DNA from: CAWCWK01 sp963842125
GTDB taxonomy: Bacteria; Pseudomonadota; Alphaproteobacteria; Rhizobiales; CAWCWK01
Direction: 5' to 3'
DNA length: 64,000 nucleotides
NCBI GenBank assembly: GCA_963842125.1
Contig: CAWJFE010000005.1
Location: forward strand, 1,240,001 to 1,304,000
The notes below the pieces were generated by a model. That model made no database searches. It had not been told where the DNA came from and worked only from the letters and a program-made list of their open reading frames with translations. Both the position numbers and the translations under genes were made by a program. Below, in pieces: positions 1 through 8,249 of this stretch; position 1 is the first letter of the stretch; each line of letters begins with the position of its first letter.

Positions 1-974
1 ATTTCTCGTCCGTCGCGCAAGTGCTCCACCTAGGGCTCTTCGACATCGCGATCCCGTCCGGTATGCAAACCTGGCTGTGGATCGCGTTCTTCGCATCGTT
101 CGCGGTGAAGATGCCGATGTGGCCAGTCCACACCTGGCTGCCCGACGCTCATGTCGAGGCGCCGACCGCGGGCTCCGTCATCCTGGCCGCGATCCTTCTC
201 AAGATGGGTGGCTACGGCTTCCTGCGCTTCAACCTGCCCATGTTCCCGGAAGCCTCATTCGACCTCGCGAATTTCGTCTTCGTCCTCTCCTGCATCGCGG
301 TCATCTACACGTCTCTCGTCGCGCTGATGCAGGAGGATATGAAGAAGCTCATTGCCTACTCGTCCGTCGCCCATATGGGCTTCGTCACGCTCGGTATCTT
401 TACCGCCACCGTGCAGGGTGTTCACGGCGCGCTCTTCCTGATGATCTCGCATGGGCTCGTGTCGGGCGCTCTCTTCCTCTGCGTCGGTGTGATCTATGAT
501 CGGATGCACACCCGGCGGATCGATGCCTATGGCGGGCTCGTGCGGCAGATGCCGGTCTATGCGGTGATCTTTCTCATCTTCACGATGGCGAATGTCGGCC
601 TTCCGGGAACGTCCGGCTTCGTCGGCGAGTTCCTGGCCTTGATGGGCGCCTTCAGGGCGAGCCCTTGGGCGGCAGGTCTGGCTGCGACGGGGCTCATCCT
701 CTCGGCCGGATACGCGCTGTGGCTCTACCGCCGCGTCGTCTTCGGATCGCTCGAGAAGGAGAGCCTGCGGACGCTGCCCGACCTCAGCAGCCGCGAGTTG
801 GCGACGCTGGTGCCGCTCGTCGTACTGACGATCTTCTTCGGCATCTACCCCGCACCGATCCTCGATCTGTCCAGCGCCTCGGTGGAGAACCTGGTCGCCC
901 GCCTGGACCTCGTCGCGGCCGCGCGCGAACTTGCTGAACCTGCCCATGCCGCGCTTGCCGAAGGGGCACACTAA
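1..974 (+). CDS. nuoM: NADH-quinone oxidoreductase subunit M (3' part)
   Basis: This is the C-terminal 323 residues of NuoM, a proton-pumping antiporter-like subunit in the membrane arm of respiratory complex I. The reading frame is open from base 3, so the start lies upstream of the window; the GTG at 21 is internal. The segment HTWLPDAHVEAPTAGS followed by a lysine-containing helix (LLKMGGYGFLR) is the characteristic channel region of the NuoL/M/N family, and many hydrophobic helices follow. The stop overlaps the nuoN start (TAATG), which implies translational coupling within a nuo operon. Full NuoM is about 500 residues, so roughly one third is missing upstream. Confidence 0.96.
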   Translation, partial: FSSVAQVLHLGLFDIAIPSGMQTWLWIAFFASFAVKMPMWPVHTWLPDAHVEAPTAGSVILAAILLKMGGYGFLRFNLPMFPEASFDLANFVFVLSCIAVIYTSLVALMQEDMKKLIAYSSVAHMGFVTLGIFTATVQGVHGALFLMISHGLVSGALFLCVGVIYDRMHTRRIDAYGGLVRQMPVYAVIFLIFTMANVGLPGTSGFVGEFLALMGAFRASPWAAGLAATGLILSAGYALWLYRRVVFGSLEKESLRTLPDLSSRELATLVPLVVLTIFFGIYPAPILDLSSASVENLVARLDLVAAARELAEPAHAALAEGAH

Positions 975-2437
975 TGTCTTTCGTCGCCCCTCTCGTCATG
1001 CCGATCCTACCGGAACTCGTGCTGGGTATCGGCGCGATGGCGCTATTGATGCTCGGCGCGTTTCGCGGCGACAGTGCTTACAACACCTGCATCGGCGTTG
1101 CGATAGCCCTGCTGCTCGGTGCCGCATTCCTCGTCTTCTTCATTCCGGACGGGCGCATCACGACCTTCGGTGACGACCAGGCGATCGGTCTCGAGGGGAG
1201 CTTCATCCTCGACGACTTCGCGCGCTTCATGAAGGTGCTGATCCTCTTCGGCTCCGCGACCGCGATCGTAATGTCCGTCGACTGGATGCGGATCGAGCGC
1301 TTGCAGCGCTTCGAGTACCCGGTGCTGATCCTCCTATCGGCGGCCGGCATGCTAGTCATGGTGTCCGCCAACGACCTCATCGCCCTCTACATGGGCATTG
1401 AGCTTCAAGCGCTGGCGGCCTACGTGATCGCGACAATCAATCGGGACAACCTTCGCTCGACCGAGGCTGGTCTGAAGTATTTCGTTCTGGGCGCGCTATC
1501 CTCCGGTATGCTGCTCTACGGCATGTCGCTGGTTTACGGCTTCACCGGCACGGTTTCGCTACCCGGGATCGCGCTGGTGCTCGCGGCTGCCGACGTGAAC
1601 ATCGGCCTGATCTTCGGCATCGTCTTCCTTCTTGCCGGCCTCGCCTTCAAGATCTCGGCCGTGCCCTTCCACATGTGGACGCCGGATGTTTACGAGGGCG
1701 CGCCGACGCCGATCACGGCCTTCTTCGCAGCGGCGCCCAAAGTCGCTGGCATGGCTATCATTCTGCGCGTTCTCGCCGACGGCCTTCTTCCCGTCGTCGA
1801 CGTCTGGCAGCAGATCATTGCGTTCATCGCGGTGGCCTCGATGATTCTCGGCGCGTTCGCCGCGATCGGGCAGACGAACATCAAGCGACTGATGGCCTAT
1901 TCCTCGATCGGGCATATGGGTTACGCACTCGTCGGCCTCGCGGCCGGCTCTGCGGCGGGCTTCAACGGCGTCGTCATCTACATGACGATCTACATGATTA
2001 CGACGCTGGGCGTCTTCGGTTGCATTCTCGGCATGCGGCGGTCGGACGGCTACGTCGAGGATATGAACCAGTTGGCAGGTCTCTGGCGCACACAGCCGGG
2101 AACGGCCATTGCACTCGCGCTCATGATGTTCTCCCTCATCGGAGTGCCGCCGCTCGCCGGCTTCTTCGCCAAATGGTACGTCTTTGTCGCCGCGATCGAG
2201 GTCGGCCTTTATCCGCTCGCCGTGATCGGTGTGCTGACGAGCGCGGTGGGCGCGTTCTACTACCTCCGTATCGTCAAGCTGATGTTCTTCGATGAGCCGG
2301 CGCCCGAGTTCGTCGCCATGCCCTTCGAGCTTTCCGCCGTGGTGGCGATTTCGTCCGGATTCGTCGTACTTCTTGCCGTCTTCATCGGCGGTCTCGCGCT
2401 TCGCGCGCAGACCGTATCCGCATCGCTGTTCTTCTGA
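974..2437 (+). CDS. nuoN: NADH-quinone oxidoreductase subunit N
   Basis: NuoN (487 aa) is the third antiporter-like proton channel subunit of complex I in the inner membrane. It is hydrophobic throughout, with the family signature around residues 225-250 (GLAFKISAVPFHMWTPDVYE) and the later MAYSSIGHMGYAL segment. Length matches the family. The ATG overlaps the last base of the nuoM stop. As in most alphaproteobacteria, nuoN ends the complex I operon and birA follows closely, probably on the same transcript. Confidence 0.97.
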   Translation: MSFVAPLVMPILPELVLGIGAMALLMLGAFRGDSAYNTCIGVAIALLLGAAFLVFFIPDGRITTFGDDQAIGLEGSFILDDFARFMKVLILFGSATAIVMSVDWMRIERLQRFEYPVLILLSAAGMLVMVSANDLIALYMGIELQALAAYVIATINRDNLRSTEAGLKYFVLGALSSGMLLYGMSLVYGFTGTVSLPGIALVLAAADVNIGLIFGIVFLLAGLAFKISAVPFHMWTPDVYEGAPTPITAFFAAAPKVAGMAIILRVLADGLLPVVDVWQQIIAFIAVASMILGAFAAIGQTNIKRLMAYSSIGHMGYALVGLAAGSAAGFNGVVIYMTIYMITTLGVFGCILGMRRSDGYVEDMNQLAGLWRTQPGTAIALALMMFSLIGVPPLAGFFAKWYVFVAAIEVGLYPLAVIGVLTSAVGAFYYLRIVKLMFFDEPAPEFVAMPFELSAVVAISSGFVVLLAVFIGGLALRAQTVSASLFF

Positions 2438-2496
2438 CGACGAGCCATCCCCCGCTATCGGAACGGCTGACCGCGCTCGGGACTGTCGGATCGACG

Positions 2497-3147
2497 ATGG
2501 ACGAGGCGCGTTCTCGTCCAACGGGTGTGGTCGAGGCGCCGGTATGGGTGACGGCTGATCGTCAGACGGAGGGGCGTGGCCGGCGGGGACGGGACTGGAC
2601 GTCCCCCTCGGGCAACCTCAACGCGACCGCGACCTTTCTGGTAGACGTACCATCGCGGCGCTTGCCGCAGTTGTGTTTTGTCGCCGGCGTCGCCATGTGC
2701 GAGGCGATAGATTGCGCCACGCCCGGCGTGGCGATCCGCCTGAAATGGCCGAACGACATTCTGCTCGAAGGAGGAAAGCTGGCGGGCTTGCTCGTCGAGA
2801 GCCGGATCACCGGGGATTCTGCTGTCGCTACTATCGGGTTCGGCGTGAACCTGATGCCGGTGCAGCGGAGCGACAAAGAGGTCAGCTGGCTTGCCGGCAC
2901 CGATCGAGAGCGCCTTCTTGCCGCGCTGGACGGGCAGCTTATCGCTTGGCTCGTGAAATGGCGCGAGGTTGGATTCGAACCGGTACGCGACGCTTGGTTG
3001 CGTTGGGGGCACCCGCTCGGAACGCCGGTCGCTCCGTCATCGCGCCCTTGCACGACGGGGCTTTTCGCGGGCCTCGGCGACGACGGCAGTCTCCTCATGG
3101 ACACCGCCGAAGGCCGTGTCGTCATATCGAGCGGCGAACTGACCTGA
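2497..3147 (+). CDS. birA: Biotin--[acetyl-CoA-carboxylase] ligase
   Basis: BirA-type biotin protein ligase activates biotin to biotinyl-AMP and transfers it to carboxylase carrier proteins. Visible motifs are GRGRRG (residues 26-31, biotin/adenylate loop) and KWPND (83-87), followed by a small C-terminal domain. It lacks an N-terminal DNA-binding domain, so it should be a ligase only. The first ATG (2497) cuts into the conserved N-terminal GST-x-(N/M)-DEA motif: the same frame reads ERLTALGTVGSTMDEA upstream, and no ATG, GTG or TTG exists upstream in that frame. The real start may therefore be a rare codon such as CTG at 2434 or 2467. It sits between nuoN and rnj, the usual alphaproteobacterial order. 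Confidence 0.9.
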   Translation: MDEARSRPTGVVEAPVWVTADRQTEGRGRRGRDWTSPSGNLNATATFLVDVPSRRLPQLCFVAGVAMCEAIDCATPGVAIRLKWPNDILLEGGKLAGLLVESRITGDSAVATIGFGVNLMPVQRSDKEVSWLAGTDRERLLAALDGQLIAWLVKWREVGFEPVRDAWLRWGHPLGTPVAPSSRPCTTGLFAGLGDDGSLLMDTAEGRVVISSGELT

Positions 3148-3195
3148 CGACACCGAAGATATTAAAACGAAACGAATTTAAGGACACTCTTCAAC

Positions 3196-4852
3196 TTGAC
3201 GGAATCATTGGTATTCCTGCCCCTTGGTGGGGCTGGCGAAATCGGTATGAACCTGGGGCTCTACGGCTTCGGGGATCAGCGCTCTCGTAAGTGGATCATG
3301 GTCGATCTGGGGATCGGCTTCACGGGAGGAAAGGTGCCGGGCGTCGATATCGTCGTGCCCGACACAACGTTCCTCAAGGGCGAGGACCTGCTCGGCATCG
3401 TCATCACCCATGGTCACGAAGATCATATCGGCGCGGTCCTCGACCTCTACCCGCGCGTCACCGCCCCGATCTACGCGACGCCGTTCACTGCGGCGCTTCT
3501 CGCCGCCAAGCGTGGTGAGACCCGCGAGGCAGCGACGGAGCTCGATCTCCATACGGTACCTCTCGGTGGTACGATCGACATCGGGCCATTCAACATTCAG
3601 TTCATCAACGTCGCGCACTCGATCCCCGAGTCGAATGCGCTGGCGATCACCACACCGGTCGGCCGCGTGCTGCACACCGGCGACTGGCGGCTCGATCCGG
3701 AGCCCGTCGTCGGGCAGGTGACGGACGAGGCCGCGCTGCGAGCCTTTGGCGACACGGGCGTCGATGCGATGGTCTGCGACTCGACCAACGCGCTGCGCGA
3801 GGGCGAAAGCCCCTCCGAGGGAGAGATCGGCCGTAATATCGCGGAGCTGATCAAGGATGCGCCCAATCGGGTGGCCGTCACGATTTTCTCGTCCAACGTT
3901 GCGCGTATCCGTTCGATCGCGGAGGCCGCGCGTGCCGCCGACCGGCAGGTCGTCGCGTCGGGGCGCTCGATGTGGCGGATGATCCAGGTCGCGACCGAAT
4001 GCGGCTATCTCGATGGCCTGCCGCCCTTCCAGGATCAGAACGCCTTCAGCCATCTCCCGCGCGAAGAAGGTCGTCCTTCTCTGCACTGGCAGTCAGGGCG
4101 AGGACCGTGCCGCGCTTGCCCGTATTGCGCGCGACGACCATCCGGAGATCACGCTTAGCAGGGACGACCGGGTCATCTTCTCGTCGCGCGCCATTCCGGG
4201 CAACGAGCGGTCGGTCAACACCGTCATCAATGCACTGATCGATCAGGGCGTCGAAGTCATCACCGACCGCACGCACCTCGTCCACGTTACGGGCCACCCC
4301 CGGCGCGACGAGCTGCGGCGAATGTACGATTGGGTGAAGCCGAAGCTTCTCGTTCCCGTCCACGGCGAGGCTCTGCACATGCACGAGCAAGCCGACCTCG
4401 CCCGCGAAAGCGGGATCCCCGAGGTTGCGATGGTGAAGGATGGGCAAATGCTTCGCCTGCTGGGCGGCTCGGCGAAGGTCGTCGATGAGGTCCCCGTCGG
4501 CATGATCGCGCGCGACGGCCGGCTCCTCATACCGGCGGTCGATCCGTCCTATCGCGAGCGCGACAAGCTCGCCGAGGCGGGCGTCGTCCTGGTCACGCTC
4601 GCCATGAACGAGCGCGGCGATCTGGCGTCCGATGTCGAGGTCGAGACCATCGGCATGCCGGGAGAGGGCACGAGCTTCGATGCGGCGCAGGCCGCGCTCG
4701 ATGCGGCGATCGGCGCTTTGGAGAGCATGCCCAGGTCGCGTCGTCGCGACGACGAGAAGGTGACGGAATCGCTCCGTCGCGCGGTGCGCAACACGATCTA
4801 CCAGACCTGGGGCAAGCGCCCGGCGTGCAGCGTCCTCGTCAACTGGGTCTAG
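3196..4852 (+). pseudogene. rnj: Ribonuclease J, interrupted by a one-base frameshift
   Basis: RNase J is a metallo-beta-lactamase/beta-CASP nuclease with 5'-3' exonuclease and endonuclease activity on RNA. The first half (from TTG 3196, starting MTESLVFLPLGGAGEIGMN) carries the metal site HGHEDH at residues 72-77. The reading frame then changes: residues up to AFSHLPRE lie in one frame, and KVVLLCTGSQGE and everything after lie in the +1 frame to 4852. Between CGC (4060-4062) and GTC (4070) there are seven bases (4063-4069), where six would restore the family sequence. Corrected, the product would be about 551 aa, the usual length. Either the sequence has an extra base or the gene is truncated. 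TTG is the only sensible start, with AAGGA upstream. It sits between birA and mce. Confidence 0.9.
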
Positions 4853-4853
4853 G

Positions 4854-5267
4854 ATGATCGGCCGCCTCAACCACATCGCCATCGCCGTCGCCGATCTCGA
4901 TGCGGCGGCGGTGCGATATCGAGACGTGTTCGGCGCGAACGTCTCCGCTCCCAAACGGCTGGACGAACACGGCGTCACCGTCGTCTTCGTGACGCTACCC
5001 AACAGCAAGGTCGAGTTGATGGCGCCGCTGGGGCCCAATTCGCCCGTTGCGAAGTTCGTAGCGAAGGGCGGAGGGATCCACCACGTCTGCTATGAGGTGG
5101 CGCAACTGGCCGATGCGATACCGGTTCTCGAGGCCGCAGGTTATCGCCTTCTCGGCGACGGAACCCCGAGGATCGGCGCGCACGGAACGTCCGTCGTGTT
5201 CCTCCATCCCGCCGATACCGACGGAGCATTGATCGAACTGGAGGAAGTCGGCGGCGATGGCGTCTGA
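4854..5267 (+). CDS. mce: Methylmalonyl-CoA epimerase
   Basis: This 137-residue vicinal-oxygen-chelate protein interconverts (2R)- and (2S)-methylmalonyl-CoA, linking propionyl-CoA breakdown to succinyl-CoA. The sequence starts IGRLNHIAIAVADLDAAA and has the second metal-binding segment GGIHHVCYEV; the histidines and the C-terminal LIELEE are the expected metal ligands. ATG begins one base after the rnj stop, and the 3' end overlaps the next gene by 11 bases, so this is a tightly packed operon. The order rnj-mce-DUF1467-proS is common in alphaproteobacteria. Confidence 0.94.
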   Translation: MIGRLNHIAIAVADLDAAAVRYRDVFGANVSAPKRLDEHGVTVVFVTLPNSKVELMAPLGPNSPVAKFVAKGGGIHHVCYEVAQLADAIPVLEAAGYRLLGDGTPRIGAHGTSVVFLHPADTDGALIELEEVGGDGV

Positions 5268-5703
5268 ATGGGTATGGACGCTTCTGGTCGCCTACGGCCT
5301 TGCCTTCGCCTTCGTCGTGGTGGCGCAGACGTTGCGCGATCCGGTCGACGGTGACACTGCGCCGACCTTCGCCGCGATGGCGGGGAGGGGTCTTCTTATC
5401 GGAACCGTTCTCGCCGTTATCGGCGGCGCGGCTCTCATCTCCGTGTCGTTGCTGGCTGTCTACTTCGTCATTTGGTGGACGGTGCTTTTTGCCGTTCTGC
5501 CGTTCGGAGCGCGTAGCCAGGCGGATGCGGCGACCGTAGTGCCCGGCACAGAGCCCGCCGCACCAATTCGGCCGAGAATCGCAGCGAAGTCCATCGCCAC
5601 GACGATCATTGCGACCGTGCTCTTCGCCGTCTTCTACTGGGTACGATTCCAGAGCGGTCTGACGCTCGACGACATTCCGTTCCAGCGTGAACTGAGGTAC
5701 TGA
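5257..5703 (+). CDS. DUF1467 family membrane protein with N-terminal extension
   Basis: The protein is 148 aa. Residues from about 63 onward match the small DUF1467 family: YFVIWWTVLFAVLPFG, then VPGTEPAAPIRPR, a second membrane helix and a SGLTLDDIPF tail. Family members are usually 85-100 aa. Here the frame continues 60 residues upstream with two more hydrophobic segments (WTLLVAYGLAFAFVVV and GLLIGTVLAVIGGAAL). An in-frame GTG at 5443 would give the standard short form (86 aa), so this is either a fused/extended protein or two genes whose boundary is unclear. The function of DUF1467 is unknown. The start overlaps mce. Confidence 0.8.
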   Translation: MASEWVWTLLVAYGLAFAFVVVAQTLRDPVDGDTAPTFAAMAGRGLLIGTVLAVIGGAALISVSLLAVYFVIWWTVLFAVLPFGARSQADAATVVPGTEPAAPIRPRIAAKSIATTIIATVLFAVFYWVRFQSGLTLDDIPFQRELRY

Positions 5704-5731
5704 GCAGCGATCCTACCATGAGACAGAGCGG

Positions 5732-6625
5732 ATGCAGACCCTTCGACATCCGCTGATGACGGCGATCCTTGCGATGGCGCTGCTCTCCAGCATGGACGCG
5801 CTGGTCAAATACGCGTCGGCCAGCGTGAGCATCTGGGAGATCGTATGGCTGCGCTATGGGTTCGGTCTGGCGATGGCGATACCCTTCGCATGGCAGCCTC
5901 TCCGGGCGGGCCTCTCGCGCTCTTCGCTCGTACCCAATCTCGGCCGCGGCATTCTCGTGATCCTCACGGCATCGAGCTTCTTCTTCGCCCTCAGTCGCCT
6001 TCCGCTGCTGGAAGCCATAACGCTCGCCTTCACCGCGCCGATCTGGATTCTGGTGATCGCCAGGGTGCTGCTCGGTGAGCCCTTCACCGCTCGGGCGTCG
6101 GGCGCGGTCGGGCTAGGGTTCGCCGGCGTTCTCGTCGTCTATCTGTTCTCCGGGGCCGACGCATCCGGCACGCGCGACATGCTCGGGATCGCAGCGGCGC
6201 TGTCGGCGGCATTCACCTTGGCGCTATCCCTTGTGCTCGTCCGCCAGCGCGCGGCGCACGACCCGGTGCCGGTGATGGTGCTCCTCCAGACGGTCTCCGC
6301 CTTCGTCATCGCCACGCCGATCGGCATCGCGGCCTGGAACGGCATTCCATCGAACCTCTGGATCGTCTTCGCAATCATCGGTGTCTTCGGAACGCTCGGC
6401 CATTTGCTTTTGTCGAGCAGCTTCGCGCGTGCGCGTGCCTCTGACATCGCGCCAGCGGAATATACCGCCTTCATCTGGGCCATCCTATTCGGCGCGGTCT
6501 TCTTCGACGAATGGCCGGGGCTTCAGCACGTCGTGGCGGCCGGGCTCATCGCGCTCGGCTGCGCAGTGGCATCCCGCGCGAAGCCGGAGGTCGCGATAGC
6601 CGCTCGCCCTATCGCTGAAACGTAG
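5732..6625 (+). CDS. DMT family transporter (EamA domains)
   Basis: This 297-residue integral membrane protein has about ten predicted helices arranged as two EamA repeats, typical of the drug/metabolite transporter superfamily. Conserved marks include LRYGFGLAMAIPF in the first repeat, FTAPIWILVIARVLLGEPFTA at its end and ATLGHLL-like/EYTAFIWAILFGAVFFDEWP in the second. Substrate cannot be predicted; family members export amino acids, purines or riboflavin-like compounds. It is on the same strand as the genes before it, with a small gap, and is followed by a terminator-like hairpin. Confidence 0.88.
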   Translation: MQTLRHPLMTAILAMALLSSMDALVKYASASVSIWEIVWLRYGFGLAMAIPFAWQPLRAGLSRSSLVPNLGRGILVILTASSFFFALSRLPLLEAITLAFTAPIWILVIARVLLGEPFTARASGAVGLGFAGVLVVYLFSGADASGTRDMLGIAAALSAAFTLALSLVLVRQRAAHDPVPVMVLLQTVSAFVIATPIGIAAWNGIPSNLWIVFAIIGVFGTLGHLLLSSSFARARASDIAPAEYTAFIWAILFGAVFFDEWPGLQHVVAAGLIALGCAVASRAKPEVAIAARPIAET

Positions 6626-6626
6626 A

Positions 6627-6650
6627 AAGGCCACCCTCGCGGGTGACCTT
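6627..6650 (+). terminator. Hairpin after the DMT transporter gene
   Basis: A 9-base stem (AAGGCCACC / GGTGACCTT, one mismatch) with a six-base loop starts one base after the transporter stop codon. A pyrimidine-rich but not T-only stretch follows, so termination strength is uncertain. Confidence 0.5.
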
Positions 6651-6922
6651 CCTCGTCGCGTCTGCACGTTTCCGCGGCGCGATGCCTCTTCCGGCGTGAG
6701 CCGTTCGGGCCGTTCCTCCCAGACCTGAGCCGGTAGCCTGACGCTATGCTTCGGTCCTTCTTATGAACCCGACCGTAGCGAGACTTCACGGAGATGTCAC
6801 CCATTTAGGCGGCGGGTGCACATTAAATGTGCGCCGGGCACCGCGCTTGCATTTCCGCCGCGTTGGTCTGACAAGCACGGCCCGCAAATCCTTTCCCTCA
6901 AGTCCCAGAGCGACCCGTCCGC
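6651..6922. other. Intergenic region upstream of proS
   Basis: This is the leader region of proS. No open frame here looks like a real gene. The one structured element is a 7-1-7 dyad (GCACATT-A-AATGTGC, 6818-6832), extendable to about 10 paired bases, in a locally AT-richer setting. It could be an operator or an mRNA hairpin. I could not identify a convincing promoter or a known riboswitch. Confidence 0.5.
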
Positions 6923-8245
6923 ATGCGCCTCAGCCGCTACTTCCTGCCGATCCTGCGCAACGACCCGTCCGAGGCCGAGATCGTCTCGCATCGCCTCATG
7001 CTGCGGGCGGGCATGATCCGACAGCAGGCGGCCGGCTCCTACGCCTGGCTGCCGCTAGGGCTGCGCGTACTGGAGAAGATCAACGCCATCGTCCGCGAGG
7101 AGCAGAACCGGGCCGGCGCTGTCGAGTTGAAGATGCCGACGATCCAGTCCGCCGATCTCTGGCGCGAATCCGGCCGCTATGACGACTACGGCAAGGAGAT
7201 GCTGCGCATTCAGGATCGGCATGAGCGCGACATGCTCTACGGCCCGACCAACGAGGAGATGATCACCGACATCTTCCGAAGTTCGGTGAAGAGCTACAAG
7301 CAGCTGCCGCTCAATCTCTATCACATCCAGTGGAAGTTCCGGGACGAGGTGCGCCCGCGCTTCGGCGTCATGCGCAGCCGCGAATTCCTGATGAAGGACG
7401 CCTATTCGTTCGACCTCGACGAGGTCAGTGCGCGTCAGTCCTACAATCGGATGTTCGTCGCCTATCTTCGAACCTTCGCGCGCATGGGTTTGAAGGCCAT
7501 TCCCATGCGGGCGGATACCGGTCCCATCGGCGGCGACCTCAGCCATGAGTTCATCATTCTCGCCTCGACCGGGGAGTCGGAGGTCTTCTGCGACAAGGCC
7601 GTCATCGAAATGACGCCGCCCGCCGAAGACATCGACTTCGACTCCGACCTTCAGCCGATCTTCGACGCCTGGACGGCGCCCTATGCCGCCACGGAAGAGA
7701 TGCACGATGCCGCTGCCTTCGACGCGCTACCCGACGAGCGGAAGGTAAGCGCTCGGGGCATCGAAGTTGGACACATCTTCTATTTTGGGACCAAGTATTC
7801 CGAGGCCATGCGCGCCACCGTTCAGGATGCGGATGGCAAGGAACGCGAGGTCCACATGGGCTCCTATGGCATCGGTCCGACCCGCCTGGCCGCGGCCATC
7901 ATCGAGGCGAGCCATGACGACAAGGGCATCATCTGGCCCGAAGCCGTCGCACCGTTCGACGTCGCACTCATCAACCTCAAGGCCGGAGACAGCGACACCG
8001 ACGCAGCCTGCGAGGACGCGTACGCAAAGCTGCACGCGACCGGCATCGACGTCCTCTACGACGATACGAAGGAGCGCCCCGGCTCCAAGTTCGCGACGGC
8101 CGAGCTTATCGGCCTGCCGCGCCAGCTCATCATCGGACCGCGCGGATTGAAGTCCGGCATGGTCGAACTCGCGACCCGTGCAACCGGCGAGCGCGACGAG
8201 ATGACCGTCGAAGCCGCGATGAACGCACTGACCGCGAAGGGCTGA
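6923..8245 (+). CDS. proS: Prolyl-tRNA synthetase
   Basis: ProS (440 aa) charges tRNA-Pro with proline. It is the short alphaproteobacterial form: class II motifs are present (motif 2 region with FRDEVRPRFGVMRSREFLMKDAYSFD) and the large editing insertion domain found in E. coli ProS is absent, with only a short segment (about residues 225-270) in its place. The C-terminal anticodon-binding domain spans roughly residues 345-440. The start MRLSRYFLPILRNDPSEAE is the normal N terminus. lolC follows four bases after the stop. Confidence 0.97.
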   Translation: MRLSRYFLPILRNDPSEAEIVSHRLMLRAGMIRQQAAGSYAWLPLGLRVLEKINAIVREEQNRAGAVELKMPTIQSADLWRESGRYDDYGKEMLRIQDRHERDMLYGPTNEEMITDIFRSSVKSYKQLPLNLYHIQWKFRDEVRPRFGVMRSREFLMKDAYSFDLDEVSARQSYNRMFVAYLRTFARMGLKAIPMRADTGPIGGDLSHEFIILASTGESEVFCDKAVIEMTPPAEDIDFDSDLQPIFDAWTAPYAATEEMHDAAAFDALPDERKVSARGIEVGHIFYFGTKYSEAMRATVQDADGKEREVHMGSYGIGPTRLAAAIIEASHDDKGIIWPEAVAPFDVALINLKAGDSDTDAACEDAYAKLHATGIDVLYDDTKERPGSKFATAELIGLPRQLIIGPRGLKSGMVELATRATGERDEMTVEAAMNALTAKG

Positions 8246-8249
8246 CCCG

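Noticed and set aside
4013..4852. The second part of rnj as an independent gene
   Set aside because: Its first residues before KVVLLCTG do not match the family and no separate start signal is seen; it is the continuation of RNase J after a frameshift.
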